From Maribacter aquimaris (GTDB lineage: Bacteria; Bacteroidota; Bacteroidia; Flavobacteriales; Flavobacteriaceae): DNA of 64,000 nt. Position 1 is the stretch's first letter. Every line of letters begins with the position of its first letter. Shown piece after piece: positions 1 through 8,446 of the stretch. A program made the translations under genes and the position numbers. The notes under the pieces are model-generated. The model had not been told where the DNA came from. It did not search any database and was given only the letters and a program-made list of their open reading frames with translations. The stretch is from contig NZ_JABTCF010000001.1 of NCBI RefSeq assembly GCF_014596745.1, forward strand, positions 434,001 through 498,000. Direction: 5' to 3'.

Positions 1-159
1 GATGACATCGACAACGGAAAATTCCAGGTTGGCTTTGGTCTTGTACCTTTGAAAATAAATGAGCTAAAGGCCATAGCCGATGCCGGCTTGGTCATGCCCC
101 CAAAAAGCACTTATATAGAACCAAAACTGAGAAGTGGCATGGCCATTTATGAGTTTTAA
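1..159 (+). CDS. DUF1015 family protein, C-terminal end only
   Basis: The window opens inside this gene. The last 52 residues read in frame from base 1 to a TAA at 157-159. The tail contains MPPKSTYIEPK followed by a short RSGMAIYEF end, which I recognise as the C-terminus of DUF1015 proteins, cytoplasmic proteins of about 400 residues with no established function. In related bacteria this gene sits downstream of serC and serA, which would lie just outside the window. The YggS gene starts 13 bp downstream, so the two are probably co-transcribed. The family call rests on a short tail. Confidence 0.7.
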   Translation, partial: DDIDNGKFQVGFGLVPLKINELKAIADAGLVMPPKSTYIEPKLRSGMAIYEF

Positions 160-172
160 AATAGAAGATGAT

Positions 173-835
173 ATGTCTGTAAAATCAAACCTTGAGGCTA
201 TAAAACAAACATTGCCCGAGCATGTTACCTTGGTTGCCGTTTCAAAGACAAAGCCCCAAGAAAGCATTCTGGAAGCCTATGATGGCGGTCAACGAATATT
301 CGGCGAAAACAAAATACAGGAAATGGCCGAAAAATGGGCAGCCCTGCCCAAGGATATCGAATGGCATATGATAGGCCACGTACAGCGCAACAAGGTCAAA
401 TATATGGCCGAATTCGTTTCATTGGTTCATGGAGTGGATAGTTTCAAACTCTTGAAGGAAATCGACAAACAGGCAAAAAAGCACAACCGTACCATACCCT
501 GTTTATTACAAATGCATATTGCCCAGGAAACGACAAAATTCGGACTGGATCAAACCGAGCTAAACGATCTTATACAATCAGAGGCATTCAAGGCCCTTGA
601 CCATATCGAAATCGTCGGATTGATGGGTATGGCAACCAATACCCCAGATCACGTCCAGGTAAGCAATGAATTTAAACATTTAAAATCCATATTCGACAAA
701 TTAAGGGGTTCCTTACCCCATGTTTCCGTATTATCAATGGGCATGAGTGGCGACTATAAAATAGCAATTGAAGAAGGTAGTACCATGGTGCGCATAGGAA
801 GTAGTATCTTTGGATCACGAAATTATGCGCATTAA
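173..835 (+). CDS. YggS family pyridoxal phosphate-binding protein
   Basis: A 220-residue cytoplasmic PLP-binding protein of the YggS/PLPBP family, involved in vitamin B6 and amino acid homeostasis without a known catalysed reaction. The PLP lysine is K25 in VAVSKTKP, and the family blocks HMIGHVQRNK, GLMGMAT and SMGMSGDY are present, the last followed by the phosphate-binding RIGSSIFG. I chose the ATG at 173 because it gives the normal family length and starts after the preceding gene; an in-frame ATG at 134 would overlap that gene and add 13 unconserved residues. It ends 23 bp before the next gene. Confidence 0.93.
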   Translation: MSVKSNLEAIKQTLPEHVTLVAVSKTKPQESILEAYDGGQRIFGENKIQEMAEKWAALPKDIEWHMIGHVQRNKVKYMAEFVSLVHGVDSFKLLKEIDKQAKKHNRTIPCLLQMHIAQETTKFGLDQTELNDLIQSEAFKALDHIEIVGLMGMATNTPDHVQVSNEFKHLKSIFDKLRGSLPHVSVLSMGMSGDYKIAIEEGSTMVRIGSSIFGSRNYAH

Positions 836-858
836 CCAAAAATGACCGAAGGCGATTG

Positions 859-2217
859 ATGTATACGATACTTGACATAGAAACAACGGGCGGAAAATAC
901 AATGAAGAAGGTATTACAGAGATAGCCATCCACAAATTTGATGGCCATAAGGTCGTCGACAAGTTTATAAGTTTGATAAACCCAGAAAGGGAAATTCAAC
1001 CTTTTGTGGTCAATTTAACAGGAATCAACGCTAAAATGCTCCGTACGGCCCCCAAGTTTTATGAGGTGGCCAAACGAATCATTGAAATAACCGAGGATTC
1101 GGTCCTCGTTGCCCACAATGCCCAATTCGACTATAGAATATTAAGGACCGAATTTAGGCGCTTGGGCTATAATTTTGAGCGAAAGACCTTATGTACCGTT
1201 GACCTTTCAAAAAAACTCCTTCCTGATGCCGAATCGTATAGTTTGGGTAAATTGGTAAGGGCCCTCGGAATTCCCATGAGTGACCGACATAGGGCAAATG
1301 GTGATGCTATCGCCACCCTTAAGCTTTTTAAATTGTTGCTTACAAAAGACACTGAGAAAACCATCATCAAAGAAGTCGTTCGCGAAGAAACCCATGGTGA
1401 ACTTTCACAAAGGCAATTGGACATTGTTGAACAAATGCCTTCGGAAACCGGGTTATATTATATGCATGACAAAAAAGGGGATATACTTTTCCTTGGCAAA
1501 AGCACCAATATAAAAAAACGCGTAAATCAACACTTTACAAAGAGTGGGGATAAGGCAAGACAGCTTCAAAAAGAGACAAAGACAATTACTTTCGAGGAAA
1601 CAGGAAGTGAGCTTGTGGCCTTATTGAAAGAGAATGGGGAACTCTTGAAAAACAACCCAAAATACAATCCCAACACACGTAAAAAACGATTACAGGCCCT
1701 TTATATGATTCCCGATATCAATGGCTACCAAAAATTTGAAATTGGACCATACAATAAAGGTAAAGCATGTGTGACAACCTTCAATGGCGCTCTTTCGGCA
1801 AAAAACTTTCTTCAAAAAATCACAGCGGAATTCCAACTTTGCCCGAAACTCAATGGTTTGGAAGAAGCGGTTTGTGATAATGGACAAAACAACCAATGTC
1901 TCGGGGCCTGTAAAGGTCAAGAGACGCCATTGGACTATAATCAAAGGGCACAACAAGTATTGGAGAAATACAGCCTGTTGGGTAAGTCGATGATCATAAT
2001 CGATAAAGGACGTGAAATAGGGGAATATAGCGCCATATTGATTAAAAACGGTATATTTCAGGGATTTGGGTATTATGACCTTAACCATCAAATCAATAAT
2101 ATTCATATCTTGGAATCAATTATCACCCCAATGAAAGGTGATGTAACAACGAGTCATATAATAGATTCCTATCTAAGAAAAAAACGAGTTAAAAAAATAA
2201 TCGACCTTAATAACTAA
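859..2217 (+). CDS. DEDDh exonuclease fused to GIY-YIG endonuclease (Cho/UvrC-like)
   Basis: A 452-residue protein with two nuclease domains. Residues 1-165 are a DnaQ-like 3'-5' exonuclease with D6, E8 (DIETTG), D91 (HNAQFD), H144 and D149. Residues about 195-275 are a GIY-YIG domain (GLYYM at 198, FLGKSTNIKKR at 211-221, acidic E258). Four cysteines follow at 328, 339, 347 and 351, spaced as in the cysteine cluster after the GIY-YIG domain of UvrC, which is reported to bind a 4Fe-4S cluster. Such proteins resemble Cho, the alternative 3' incision nuclease of nucleotide excision repair, so a DNA repair role is likely but inferred. A TTG precedes the chosen ATG. The channel gene begins 3 bp after the stop. 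Confidence 0.9.
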   Translation: MYTILDIETTGGKYNEEGITEIAIHKFDGHKVVDKFISLINPEREIQPFVVNLTGINAKMLRTAPKFYEVAKRIIEITEDSVLVAHNAQFDYRILRTEFRRLGYNFERKTLCTVDLSKKLLPDAESYSLGKLVRALGIPMSDRHRANGDAIATLKLFKLLLTKDTEKTIIKEVVREETHGELSQRQLDIVEQMPSETGLYYMHDKKGDILFLGKSTNIKKRVNQHFTKSGDKARQLQKETKTITFEETGSELVALLKENGELLKNNPKYNPNTRKKRLQALYMIPDINGYQKFEIGPYNKGKACVTTFNGALSAKNFLQKITAEFQLCPKLNGLEEAVCDNGQNNQCLGACKGQETPLDYNQRAQQVLEKYSLLGKSMIIIDKGREIGEYSAILIKNGIFQGFGYYDLNHQINNIHILESIITPMKGDVTTSHIIDSYLRKKRVKKIIDLNN

Positions 2218-2220
2218 GTC

Positions 2221-3057
2221 TTGAGCACCAAAAAAAAGAACCGGGATTGGCGGGCAACCATACATGAGGTTATATATGGGACCCACACCCCGGCAGGTAA
2301 ATTATTCGATATTGTATTACTGATCGTTATCCTATACAGTATCATAATCGTAATGCTCGAAAGTATCCCAAGTTTCGATAATAAATATCATCGATTTTTC
2401 AATATTTCGGAATGGGTGGTCACCATTCTTTTTACCATTGAGTATATCCTGAGACTTGTTAGCATCAAAAGGCCTAGTAAATATATCTTCAGTTTTTTCG
2501 GTATTATCGACTTGCTCTCGACGGTTCCAAAATATCTTACATTTTTCATTTTACAATCCCAGTTCTTAACGGCATTTAGGGCCCTCCGTTTGTTGCGGGT
2601 CTTTAGAATACTTAAATTGGTGCGGTTTGTAGGGGAATCGAATAATTTGGCCAGGGCCCTCAAGGCGAGTAAGACCAAGATATTTGTATTCGTGTTTTTC
2701 GTGCTCATCGTTTCCGTTTTATTGGGTACCATTATGTATTTGGTAGAAGGCCCTACCCATGGGTTTACCAGTATTCCCCATAGTATTTATTGGACGATTG
2801 TAACATTGACCACTGTAGGGTACGGAGATATATCCCCACAAACCCCTTTAGGACAGTTTATCGCTACCCTTATTATGATCATTGGTTACGGTGTTATTGC
2901 GGTACCAACCGGAATCGTTTCGGCAGAATACAGCACTTACTCAAAAAACCAGAGGGAAAATGACGATGGTCGTTCCTGTCCGAATTGTGGTGCCGAAATC
3001 AAACGGTCCGATGCTGAATACTGTAGAAAATGCGGATATAAGCTAATTGAGGAATAA
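2221..3057 (+). CDS. Voltage-gated potassium channel with C-terminal zinc ribbon
   Basis: A 278-residue inner membrane ion channel of the Kv type. Hydrophobic segments S1-S4 occupy about residues 28-135; S4 (about 119-136) carries the regular arginines of a voltage sensor (FRALRLLRVFR). The pore contains the K+ selectivity signature TTVGYGD at 197-203 between S5 and S6. The cytoplasmic tail ends in a short zinc ribbon with C253, C256, C268 and C271. No ATG exists before residue 46, so translation must start at the TTG at 2221. The stop overlaps the miaA start (TAATG), so it is translated with DNA and tRNA metabolism genes. The role of the zinc ribbon is unknown. Confidence 0.92.
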   Translation: MSTKKKNRDWRATIHEVIYGTHTPAGKLFDIVLLIVILYSIIIVMLESIPSFDNKYHRFFNISEWVVTILFTIEYILRLVSIKRPSKYIFSFFGIIDLLSTVPKYLTFFILQSQFLTAFRALRLLRVFRILKLVRFVGESNNLARALKASKTKIFVFVFFVLIVSVLLGTIMYLVEGPTHGFTSIPHSIYWTIVTLTTVGYGDISPQTPLGQFIATLIMIIGYGVIAVPTGIVSAEYSTYSKNQRENDDGRSCPNCGAEIKRSDAEYCRKCGYKLIEE

Positions 3058-3980
3058 TGAAAGCCAAAACCCTTATTTCGGTAGTAGGGCCGACCGCAAT
3101 CGGTAAAACCAGTTTAGCCATTTCTTTGGCCAAACATTATAGTACAGAGATTATTTCTGCCGATTCACGCCAGTTCTACAAAGAATTGAAAATAGGGACC
3201 GCCGTGCCTAGTGAAAAAGAATTGATTTCCGCCAAACATCATTGCATACAGCATATAAGCATCTTTGACCACTACTCTGTTGGTGATTTTGAAAAGGAAG
3301 CCATTGCCATCTTGGACGATTTGTTCAAAACCAATGACATCGCCATCCTTGTAGGAGGTAGTGGGCTGTATGTCGATGCGGTGACAAATGGATTGGATGA
3401 TTTCCCTACGGTTCCCTCAAGCTATCGGGAAGCTTTGAACAAAACCTTGGAACAATCGGGAATTGGGGAACTTCAACACCAATTAAGAATTTTGGACGAA
3501 GCCTACTACGACAAGGTCGATTTGGAAAATCCACATCGCTTGATCCGGGCGTTGGAAATCTGTATGGCCACTGGCAAACCTTATTCCTCATTTTTAAGGA
3601 AGAAGAATGTAAAAAGGCCATTCACTACCCTGACCATTGGTCTTAAGGCCGAACGGGAGACCATTTACAACAGGATCAACCAACGTGTCGATATAATGAT
3701 CGGTAACGGACTTTTAGAGGAAGCGCGGCAAGTATATCCACATAGAACGCTAAACGCCCTACAAACGGTCGGATATAAAGAGCTATTCAATTATTTTGAT
3801 GGTACTTGGACCTTGGACTTCGCCATTTCAGAAATCAAAAAGAATACGAGACGATTCGCAAAAAGGCAAATGACCTGGTATAGAAAAAATGAGCAAATTT
3901 GCTGGTTTAATAGTGATGATGACCCTAGTCTTATCCTAGAAGGCATTGATGATAAATTAACTGAATTAACACATGGATAA
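3057..3980 (+). CDS. miaA: tRNA dimethylallyltransferase
   Basis: Transfers a dimethylallyl group to N6 of A37 in tRNAs that read UNN codons, using DMAPP. The 307-residue protein has the P-loop GPTAIGKTS at residues 11-19, the DSRQFYKEL tRNA-contact motif and the LVGGSGLY block, and a normal family length. The start codon overlaps the stop of the channel gene by one base and the 3' end overlaps the gluconokinase gene by 8 bp, so expression is likely coupled. Substrate is assumed from the family. Confidence 0.97.
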   Translation: MKAKTLISVVGPTAIGKTSLAISLAKHYSTEIISADSRQFYKELKIGTAVPSEKELISAKHHCIQHISIFDHYSVGDFEKEAIAILDDLFKTNDIAILVGGSGLYVDAVTNGLDDFPTVPSSYREALNKTLEQSGIGELQHQLRILDEAYYDKVDLENPHRLIRALEICMATGKPYSSFLRKKNVKRPFTTLTIGLKAERETIYNRINQRVDIMIGNGLLEEARQVYPHRTLNALQTVGYKELFNYFDGTWTLDFAISEIKKNTRRFAKRQMTWYRKNEQICWFNSDDDPSLILEGIDDKLTELTHG

Positions 3981-4464
3981 TAAGTATATCTATATCGTAA
4001 TGGGTGTTTCCGGTTGTGGAAAGTCGACCATTGGCACCTTATTGGCCAATGAACTTGATATTCCTTTTTTTGATGGGGATGATTACCATCCCAAGGCGAA
4101 TGTGGAAAAAATGGCCAGTGGCCAAGCGCTCAATGATGACGATCGGAAAGGATGGTTGCAGTCGCTGAACAAACTTGCCATCGAACATAGGACACCAGGG
4201 GCCGTAATAGCCTGTTCAGCTTTAAAGGAGAGCTACCGGGCCTTATTAAGAAATCATTTGGAGGAGGAAATGGTTTTTGTTTACCTACAGGGAAGTTTTA
4301 CCGAAATACACGAGCGATTAAAGAAACGAAAAGGACATTATATGCCTATTGAACTTTTAAAATCGCAATTTGAAACCTTGGAGCCCCCAAAGAATGCCAT
4401 AGAAATTTCAATCAACCATAGTCCAAAAGAAATCATAGCCAAAATCCTGGATAAAAGGGCATAA
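3973..4464 (+). CDS. gntK: Gluconokinase
   Basis: A 163-residue P-loop kinase of the GntK family, which phosphorylates D-gluconate to 6-phosphogluconate with ATP. The Walker A motif GVSGCGKST is at residues 11-19, followed by the family blocks FFDGDDYHP, the GQALNDDDRKGW region and CSALKESYR. Length is normal for the family. It overlaps miaA by 8 bp and is the last gene of the forward cluster; a hairpin follows within 5 bp of the stop. No gluconate transporter lies nearby, so its position here is probably an old operon arrangement and not a dedicated gluconate pathway. Confidence 0.93.
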   Translation: MDNKYIYIVMGVSGCGKSTIGTLLANELDIPFFDGDDYHPKANVEKMASGQALNDDDRKGWLQSLNKLAIEHRTPGAVIACSALKESYRALLRNHLEEEMVFVYLQGSFTEIHERLKKRKGHYMPIELLKSQFETLEPPKNAIEISINHSPKEIIAKILDKRA

Positions 4465-4468
4465 AAAA

Positions 4469-4490
4469 GCCCCGACGTATACGTCGGGGC
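4469..4490. terminator. Intrinsic terminator between convergent gntK and response regulator
   Basis: A perfect inverted repeat with GCCCCGACGT arms. Six A residues precede it on the + strand, so it is a hairpin plus U-run when read on the - strand and should mainly end the two-component operon. The + side has a weaker T-run. Its arms match the hairpin at 37414-37433. Confidence 0.85.
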
Positions 4491-4517
4491 CTTACTTGAT
4501 TTTTAAACTTTTAAATC

Positions 4518-5231
4518 TTATTCAGATTCTGTCTTAACGACCAACCTAAAGCCTTCACCGTGGATGTTAAGAATTTCAACGGTATCATCACGTTTAAGAT
4601 ATTTACGCAATTTGGCGATATAGACATCCATACTTCTGGATGTAAAATAATTATCATCCCTCCATATTTTGGTCAAGGCCAATTCCCTAGGCATCAAATC
4701 ATTTTCGTGCAACGCCAATAGTCGCAATAATTCATTTTCCTTAGGAGAAAGTTTAATAGACTCCTCGTCTTTGTATTTCAAGAACCGCAATTTGGAATTC
4801 AAATGGAAGCCACCAATTTGGAATTCAAATTTCTTACTGTCCGCCAACGTTCCGGAAGCCTTTCTTTGAATTATTGCTTTGAGTTTCATCAACAATACCT
4901 CAGAATCGAAGGGTTTGTTCAAATAGTCATCCGCACCAGCCTTATATCCTTTAAGGACATCTTCTTTCATTGTTTTGGCAGTTAGGAAAATTATGGGCAC
5001 ATTCTCATTTTTTTCCCTAATCTCACGAGCAAGGGTGAAACCATCCTTATAAGGCATCATAACATCTAGAATACAAACATCATAATTATCCTTTTTAAAC
5101 TTCTCAAAACCCTCCATACCGTTCTTAGCCAATGTAACATCAAAGTTGTTCATTGACAGATAATCCTTCAATACAATCCCAAAATTGGGATCATCCTCTA
5201 CTAAAAGTATTTTTTTGTTAATTGTTTCCAT
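4518..5231 (-). CDS. OmpR-family response regulator (RprY-like)
   Basis: A 237-residue transcription factor of a two-component system. The receiver domain (residues 1-120) has the acidic pair in VEDD, the phosphoacceptor D56 in LDVMMP and the conserved lysine in NKPFD. The C-terminal half is an OmpR/PhoB winged helix (SPKENELLRLL to the GEGFRL wing). The histidine kinase gene ends just upstream (6 bp between stop and start), so the pair is one operon with the kinase first. Sequence style matches RprY of Bacteroides, but the regulon cannot be read from here. Confidence 0.95.
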   Translation of the reverse strand: METINKKILLVEDDPNFGIVLKDYLSMNNFDVTLAKNGMEGFEKFKKDNYDVCILDVMMPYKDGFTLAREIREKNENVPIIFLTAKTMKEDVLKGYKAGADDYLNKPFDSEVLLMKLKAIIQRKASGTLADSKKFEFQIGGFHLNSKLRFLKYKDEESIKLSPKENELLRLLALHENDLMPRELALTKIWRDDNYFTSRSMDVYIAKLRKYLKRDDTVEILNIHGEGFRLVVKTESE

Positions 5232-5237
5232 AATTCA

Positions 5238-6818
5238 TTAAATTAAGGGTAGTTTAATATAGAAAGAACTTCCTTTATCTTTTTCACTTTCTGCGTAAAC
5301 CTCACCTTGGTGATCTTCTATTATTCTTTTTACATAGGCTAGGCCCAAGCCATGCCCTTTTACATTATGTATGTCTCCGGTATGTTCCCTATAGAACTTC
5401 TCGAAAACCTTTTTCACTACGGCCTTACTCATTCCTGCTCCTTGATCCTTCACTTCAATTACGATATTATTCTTGACCACTTCGGTATAAATATCAATTT
5501 TAGGGGCATTCGGGGAATACTTGATGGCATTATCCAATATATTGACGATAACATTGGTAAAATGCATCTCATTAGCTAAAATCTCTGACCTACCAGCCTT
5601 CAAATGCGTTTCAATATAACCTCCCCGATCGTCTACAATCAATTCTACATGGGCTATGGCATCTTGTATTATATCATGTACATCGACCCGATCCTTACTG
5701 ATATCCAATTGGTTCTTCTCCAGTTTTGATATACGAAGCACATTTTCCACTTGGGCATGCATTCTTTTATTCTCATCGCGTATCATTTGAAGATACCTCA
5801 TAACTTTTTCCTTATCATCAATCACCTGTGGGTTTTTTATCGCTTCAACCGCCAAATTGATGGTTGCTATCGGTGTTTTGAACTCATGGGTCATATTATT
5901 GATGAAATCAGACTTTATTTCCGATATCTGCTTTTGCCTGATCAGTTGGTATATGGCACTTGAATAAGCCACTATAATAACCAGGGTAAACAAAAGGGAC
6001 AAGGCTGCCATTCCTAAGATCGACCGAATTAAAAACCGCTTTTTCTTTGGGAATGTTATCAGCAAAGAATAATTGGAATTGCCTTCGGAATCCTTAAATA
6101 TCAAGGATTTGTAAGGTGTTGGATTTCTAAAGCTGAATTTTCTCGATTTTACCGAGGTTGGCAATCCCTTACTAGCGATACCGTATTCATAATCCGTGTT
6201 GATGTTGCGATTGGTCAACTCCCGCTCCAACAACAATTCAATCTCTTGTTTCGATACCCTGTTATGGATAGGAACCCGTTTGGCAAATTCACCGAACATA
6301 TCCTCAAAAGCCGAAATTTCCATGGACGTCAACCCCCCGATCTTTTCGACCTTTTCAATTGGGGTAAATCTACTCTGGTGACCATCAAGGCCTAAATCTT
6401 CCTTAAAGGTCGCTTTTAAACGCCTACTGGTATAATTTTTTATGGTCGTGGTATCCTCACCCGAACCATTGTCAAAGAACGTTGATGCGATATTATATTC
6501 CTCCTCTAAAATACCGTGGGAATAATAATGTATCTCATCGGAACTAATATCCTGGTCAATAAAAAAGAAGTTCTTGAAATGTGAGCTTTTCAGATCCCCT
6601 ACGCTATCCTTTATATTCACATATCTATCAAAATAGTCATTCCGCTCCCTTCGAGTGATCTTATCGGCGACCTTATCCAGTACATCCGACACGCTGTTCG
6701 AAAATTGTTCCTCCTTATCTTCGACAGATTTCTTTATCCAATACCCCTGTACAAAGATAATCCCTATCAACGAGAGGCTCATTAGAATGACCAAAAGCAC
6801 AAATAACCTCTTATTCAT
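5238..6818 (-). CDS. Membrane sensor histidine kinase (RprX-like)
   Basis: A 526-residue inner membrane kinase that should phosphorylate the adjacent response regulator. Transmembrane segments lie near residues 5-25 and 265-290 and enclose a periplasmic region of about 235 residues with no domain I recognise. The dimerisation box contains the phosphoaccepting H311 in THEFKTPIA. The ATPase domain follows, with an N box (NILDNAIKYSPN), DQGAGMS and GHGLGLAYV glycine boxes. There is no HAMP or PAS domain. Resemblance to RprX of Bacteroides supports the call; the signal is unknown. Confidence 0.95.
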   Translation of the reverse strand: MNKRLFVLLVILMSLSLIGIIFVQGYWIKKSVEDKEEQFSNSVSDVLDKVADKITRRERNDYFDRYVNIKDSVGDLKSSHFKNFFFIDQDISSDEIHYYSHGILEEEYNIASTFFDNGSGEDTTTIKNYTSRRLKATFKEDLGLDGHQSRFTPIEKVEKIGGLTSMEISAFEDMFGEFAKRVPIHNRVSKQEIELLLERELTNRNINTDYEYGIASKGLPTSVKSRKFSFRNPTPYKSLIFKDSEGNSNYSLLITFPKKKRFLIRSILGMAALSLLFTLVIIVAYSSAIYQLIRQKQISEIKSDFINNMTHEFKTPIATINLAVEAIKNPQVIDDKEKVMRYLQMIRDENKRMHAQVENVLRISKLEKNQLDISKDRVDVHDIIQDAIAHVELIVDDRGGYIETHLKAGRSEILANEMHFTNVIVNILDNAIKYSPNAPKIDIYTEVVKNNIVIEVKDQGAGMSKAVVKKVFEKFYREHTGDIHNVKGHGLGLAYVKRIIEDHQGEVYAESEKDKGSSFYIKLPLI

Positions 6819-6893
6819 CTAAATGTAAAATTAAAGATTTAACAACTAGTATTTTAACGTTTAACCTAACCTTAACAAAATTGTTAAAATTGC

Positions 6894-7484
6894 TCACAGA
6901 CCGCAATGGTTAAGAAGAAACTTATGAACCTCCTTTACTTTTGATTCGGTGTCAGACAACGATATATTTTCGATGACATAGTCAGACAATGAAACTTTGT
7001 GGGAATCGTCCCATTGATTGCCTATACGGGCCCTTATTTTGGATTTTTCGGAGCCATCCCTTTCAACTACCCTTTGGATGCGGACCTCTTCCGGGGCAGT
7101 AACCAAAATGACCTTGTCGTAGAAGTCTTGCTGCCCATTTTCAAACACAATCGCGGATTCTTGAATTACATAGGGCGCTTTTTGTTTCCCGGCCCATTTT
7201 AAAAAATCCTTACGAACCGCGGGATGTACTATACCATTCAATTGACTGAGCAGTTCTTTATCGCCAAAAACCCTTTGGGCGATAAAATCCCGGTTTAAGG
7301 TTTTGTCCGTGTAAGCCCCATCTCCCAAAAGTCCTTTTATGGCCTTTCGTATTTTCTTTGAGGAAGCCATAAGCTTTTTAGCCTTCTTATCCGAATTATA
7401 AATAGGAACCCCTAGTTTCTTGAACATATTGGCAACTGTAGACTTTCCACTGCCAATTCCCCCTGTCAATGCTACAATAGTCAT
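6894..7484 (-). CDS. coaE: Dephospho-CoA kinase
   Basis: Catalyses the last step of coenzyme A synthesis, phosphorylation of dephospho-CoA at the 3' hydroxyl. The 196-residue protein has the P-loop GGIGSGKST at residues 8-16, the substrate region YNSDKKAKKL and HPAVR. Length is normal. Its start overlaps the end of the YbbR gene by 4 bp. coaBC, another CoA gene, lies 6 kb away in the same run of - strand genes. Confidence 0.95.
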   Translation of the reverse strand: MTIVALTGGIGSGKSTVANMFKKLGVPIYNSDKKAKKLMASSKKIRKAIKGLLGDGAYTDKTLNRDFIAQRVFGDKELLSQLNGIVHPAVRKDFLKWAGKQKAPYVIQESAIVFENGQQDFYDKVILVTAPEEVRIQRVVERDGSEKSKIRARIGNQWDDSHKVSLSDYVIENISLSDTESKVKEVHKFLLNHCGL

Positions 7485-8434
7485 TGTTTTCTCAATATAA
7501 ATTCAACCTCTTTTTCATTCAATTCCGCACTCTGAAGGTTATCGGTCTTTTTTAGTAATTTCAGGTTCATTGTTTTTGATTCATCGTTCGTTATCGAATT
7601 ATAATCGGCAATTACCTCAAAACCATTACTGTTTAAAAGCTTCAACTCGTCCAACGTACCCCTACAGAGTACCCCCACCTTATCAGGAAATATCCTGATC
7701 TCATACCTTTGGGGAAGATTGATCACTTTTATGGGCACTTCAATAACCTTTTCCGAAAACCGTGACACCTTACCCCGTACCACAACCTGATTATTGGAAT
7801 AGGTTACGTTGGCCCAACCCGGATTTTTATAAAGCGTCACCTCCTTGATAAAGTCCGACGACACATCGGGTAAGTCCATCGAAACGGTATTGACCCTATT
7901 TATGGTGTCAATAATGTCCATAGGCCCTTTTATCGTAATCTCTTTCGGCTCTATGGCCAGTTGACCATCCAAAATATGGTTTTGCAACAAAGAGATATTA
8001 AGCCTTGAAGACACTGGTACGACTTTTGTCCCCAATCGTGTAAATTCAAAAAACAAGGTATCCCTATCAACTTCAAGAACCGTCATAGACCGTAACTGTT
8101 TGTCTATTTGTTTTCTATACACGTTTGGTGGTATATAATACCTTCCCTTTAATAAACTTACGGTGGATACATCGACCCCTACCTCTTTATTCTTTACATT
8201 AAAACCTAAAAATTGAAACCCATTGGCCTCTATCCGCACATCGATCTGCTTCTTTGATACTTTATTAAGCAATAGACTATCGGGAATGTTCTGAAAAACC
8301 AGATTGAAAGTGGCATTGTTGGTGTACGTCTCGGATAACTTGTTTAAAAACCAAATCAAACTAGAACACAACAAAAACATCAAAAACATTTTTGCCTTCC
8401 TTTTTTTAAGTATGTTCTTGATTTTTGGTATCAC
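7481..8434 (-). CDS. YbbR-like domain membrane protein
   Basis: A 317-residue protein with one N-terminal membrane anchor (about residues 15-32, rich in L, F and M) and an extracytoplasmic part built of beta-rich YbbR-like repeats. I recognise the family from the spaced blocks ITIKGPMDIID, VEVPIKV-like and the region after VVRGKVS. YbbR repeats are found beside CdaA cyclic-di-AMP synthases in Firmicutes, but no cyclase is present here; in Flavobacteriia this gene is usually paired with coaE, as seen. Function is unknown. Confidence 0.82.
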   Translation of the reverse strand: MIPKIKNILKKRKAKMFLMFLLCSSLIWFLNKLSETYTNNATFNLVFQNIPDSLLLNKVSKKQIDVRIEANGFQFLGFNVKNKEVGVDVSTVSLLKGRYYIPPNVYRKQIDKQLRSMTVLEVDRDTLFFEFTRLGTKVVPVSSRLNISLLQNHILDGQLAIEPKEITIKGPMDIIDTINRVNTVSMDLPDVSSDFIKEVTLYKNPGWANVTYSNNQVVVRGKVSRFSEKVIEVPIKVINLPQRYEIRIFPDKVGVLCRGTLDELKLLNSNGFEVIADYNSITNDESKTMNLKLLKKTDNLQSAELNEKEVEFILRKQ

Positions 8435-8446
8435 TTTTTGATCATT

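Noticed and set aside
134-172. Possible longer YggS start
   Set aside because: It would overlap the DUF1015 gene end and add 13 unconserved residues; the ATG at 173 gives the normal length.
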